A stretch of 16,444 nucleotides of DNA from Akkermansiaceae bacterium UBA5688 (lineage in GTDB: Bacteria > Verrucomicrobiota > Verrucomicrobiia > Verrucomicrobiales > Akkermansiaceae). Below are positions 14,862 to 16,444 of the stretch, piece after piece. The position numbers were made by a program, and so were the translations under genes. Every line of letters starts with the position of its first letter. The stretch's first letter is position 1. Under the pieces are notes generated by a model. That model was not told the origin of the DNA and did not search any database. It saw only the letters and a program-made list of their open reading frames with translations. The stretch lies in NCBI GenBank assembly GCA_002420315.1, contig DIHU01000113.1, positions 4,011-20,454 of the forward strand. The letters run 5' to 3'.

Positions 14862-16444
14862 TCACTCGGCGGCGAGAAAACGACGAAGCTCTGACACGGT
14901 AGGCGCTCCTGCACCTGCCCATAGAATCTCTCCTCGTTGGTTCGTCACAACCGAAGTGGGATACGGTAGCTCAGCCGCTCCGATCCAACGCTCAAGAAAC
15001 ACCTCTGCTTTTTTCCGATCCAACATCGAGAGGTCCGTTTGTAAATCATACGGGAGATTATGATTATTTTGATAAGCAACTAATGCTTCACGGCCCTCAG
15101 TTTCATCGAGAGGAAAGCCGCGAAATTCCACATCAAGTCCCTGAGTCATCGCTTTGAGATGCTCGAAATATGGCCGGTAGCGGGCGCAAGCAGGACACCA
15201 AGTGGCCATTCCCTTCCAAACCGTCAAACGAGCTTTGGATTGAGGCCCGAGCGGGAAGACTGCCTTGCCTGGGAGAGACTTCTGTTTTGATTTCACGTCC
15301 CGGCGGTAGGGTTTACGCTCCTCGCCCCCCCGCTCGTCGACAGTCAGCCACTCTCCTTGCTTGACCCGACTGACGATGGATTTCCTTCCAGACGGCCACC
15401 TTACAATCACCTTATCAACCTCTTCCCAATCGCCCAATCCTACGATCATGACAGCGCTATTTTGTGAACCATACCCTTGACCACAGCGGTGCTCTCTCTC
15501 GATCATCTCGGCTCCTTTTCTAAGTTCAATGCGGGCGCCGTATCCATCACGATTGCTCCAATCGGATGAGGTCGCAGTTCGATTACCGCCCCTAAAAGAA
15601 AAGGCTATAAAGTTACCGCTCCGATCTTCATCACCCATTTCATTTCGGAATAGCCGTGTCAACGGGTTCATGGCATTGACTGACACGATGTCACTCCAGC
15701 CGTCCCGGTCATAATCAAAAATGGCAAATGCCCGGCCATCAGACTCATCGTCCAAGCCGGAAAGACCTGACTGATCTGAAAAGTTCGAACCAGTTCCATC
15801 ATTGCGGTAAAGCTTGTTACGCTCGTGACCACTCAGAGAGTGGACCCGAAGCTTACCGTCCACCATTTCATCACCCGCCTCGACACGGGCATCCACTAAG
15901 TTATTGACGATCCCGGTTTGAGGGTCGCGATCCCAAGCTTCCGATTTACTTATTTCCCCTCCAATATTTTCATCTTGCCGCACGACCGTGCGCCAAAGGT
16001 TACTTCACAAATCAATATCCGATTCAAAAGAACGCGGAGCGGTAAAATAACCACTCAAAACGTGAATATCGAGATCTCGATCATTATCGATATCAACAAA
16101 TTGGCCGCCCCAGGACCAACCAGACCTAGCAACAGGGATCGTTGACCCTCCATATCCTGCAAGTTGTTGAAACTTCCCCTCATTCTGCCGGTAAAGAAAA
16201 TTACCCGATGCCGCCTCAACAAAGCGAGGGTCAACTTCTGCGAAATCGCCTAAAACTCGCTGTCCAGCTTTGCTAAACATGTTGGTGACAAAGAGATCGT
16301 CTTTCCCGTCGCCATCGTAGTCCCCCCAGCACGCACCCATTCCAAAACCCATTAGGTCCAAGCCAGTTTCAGAAGCGATATCGACGAAGCCTTCTTTGCC
16401 ATCATTGCGAAAAAGATGATCTACAGCCCAGTCGTTTGCCACCA
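14862..16444 (-). CDS. CRTAC1-type FG-GAP/UnbV_ASPIC protein with C-terminal thioredoxin domain; candidate selenoprotein (in-frame UGA), 5' end outside window
   Basis: One minus-strand frame runs from the right edge to TGA 14864-14862, broken only by TGA at 16007-16005. Upstream of it are FG-GAP/VCBS calcium-loop repeats ('GDYDGDGKDDLFVTN', 'VDIDNDRDLDIHVLSGYF'). Reading through gives 'ESDIDL-[UGA]-SNLWRTVVRQD', then another repeat ('FDYDRDGWSDIVSVNAM'), the UnbV_ASPIC domain ('RDGYGARIELRKG' to 'VIVRWPSGRKSIV', about 15551-15336), and a thioredoxin-like domain with W-C-P-A-C (Cys codons 15197-15195 and 15188-15186) and 'LPYPTSVV' supplying the cis-Pro. A SECIS-like hairpin follows the UGA at once (separate entry), so I read the UGA as selenocysteine rather than a stop. 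UnbV/ASPIC proteins are exported; the start and signal are outside the window. A nonsense mutation is the main alternative. Function is unknown; the Trx domain suggests thiol/selenol redox chemistry in the envelope. Confidence 0.82.
15974..15997 (-). promoter_or_regulatory. SECIS-like hairpin immediately downstream of the in-frame UGA
   Basis: Read on the minus-strand mRNA: UUUG (15997-15994), a G-G mismatch (15993 with 15978), CGCAC (15992-15988), loop GGUC (15987-15984), GUGCG (15983-15979), then CAAG (15977-15974). The upper stem is a perfect 5 bp; the lower stem adds three Watson-Crick pairs and one U-G. Seven nt lie between the UGA and the stem base, and 17 nt between the UGA and the GGUC loop. 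From memory, E. coli fdhF SECIS has the same GGUC loop 18 nt after its UGA, with G and U read by SelB. There is no T-run, so it is not a terminator. Confidence 0.75.
16005..16007 (-). other. In-frame UGA, candidate selenocysteine codon
   Basis: TCA on the plus strand, TGA on the minus strand. The flanking codons are in a single frame with no insertion or deletion: 'GAT ATT GAT TTG TGA AGT AAC CTT TGG'. Seven codons separate it from the next possible start (GTG 15983), which lies in the middle of the hairpin and has no ribosome site in front of it, so independent translation of the downstream half is unlikely. Confidence 0.72.

Noticed and set aside
15974..15997. The hairpin after the UGA as an intrinsic terminator ending a shorter protein
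   Set aside because: No U-run follows it, and the frame beyond it encodes recognisable UnbV_ASPIC and thioredoxin domains.
14862..16444. Frameshifted or decayed CRTAC1 pseudogene as explanation for the two halves
   Set aside because: There is no frame change: both halves are in one frame with a single TGA, no other lesion is visible, and a GGUC-loop hairpin stands at the expected SECIS distance. A point nonsense mutation is still possible, so the call is not certain.
1..16444. tRNA, rRNA, CRISPR arrays, insertion sequences, integrase or attachment sites
   Set aside because: I looked for tRNA-like cloverleaf ends, regularly spaced repeats, transposase motifs and terminal inverted repeats and saw none.

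Overview
The window looks like a chromosomal piece of a Verrucomicrobiota (or less likely Planctomycetota/Lentisphaerota) bacterium that degrades complex, probably sulfated, polysaccharides. The evidence is the gene set: a Cys-type sulfatase, a PSCyt1/PSCyt2/PSD1 (DUF1549/DUF1553) protein followed closely by a DUF1501 protein, a CRTAC1-type FG-GAP/UnbV_ASPIC protein, a PAS-AraC regulator, and secreted proteins with the 'S-x-DL-x-x-W ... (F/L)R' tail common in Verrucomicrobia. No rRNA, tRNA, CRISPR array, insertion sequence or phage gene was seen.

Layout. 1-2321 (minus) is the 5' part of a large secreted (alpha/alpha)6 glycoside hydrolase with two discoidin (F5/8C) domains; it runs off the left edge. 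A 113-bp divergent intergenic region separates it from a PAS-AraC activator (2435-3256, plus). Then, all on the plus strand: a sulfatase (3337-5214), a secreted orphan (5460-6071) with a good terminator, an EF-hand/esterase fusion (6237-7367), a second secreted orphan (7520-8566), the PSD1 cytochrome-type protein (8771-11617) with the DUF1501 protein (11652-13094) 34 bp behind it, and an EF-hand protein with a probable caspase-like/C25-like peptidase domain (13302-14792). Convergent to these, on the minus strand and running off the right edge, is a CRTAC1/UnbV_ASPIC protein with a C-terminal thioredoxin domain (14862-16444).

The most striking observation is in that last gene. Its frame is interrupted once, by an in-frame TGA at 16007-16005, and remains open and homologous in style on both sides. 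Directly downstream the mRNA can fold into a hairpin with a perfect 5-bp upper stem and a GGUC tetraloop, which begins 17 nt after the UGA. This is very close to the loop sequence and spacing of the E. coli fdhF SECIS element (GGUC, 18 nt). The simplest reading is a selenocysteine codon, making the gene an FG-GAP/ASPIC-thioredoxin selenoprotein that ordinary gene calling would split in two or call a pseudogene.

Nearly every product carries an export signal, so the genes plausibly act together in the periplasm or at the cell surface: hydrolase, esterase and sulfatase on the substrate, DUF1501/PSD1 and CRTAC proteins in a poorly understood envelope role, and the AraC protein as local regulator of the divergent hydrolase. 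The cooperation is inferred from co-location, not shown by the sequence.
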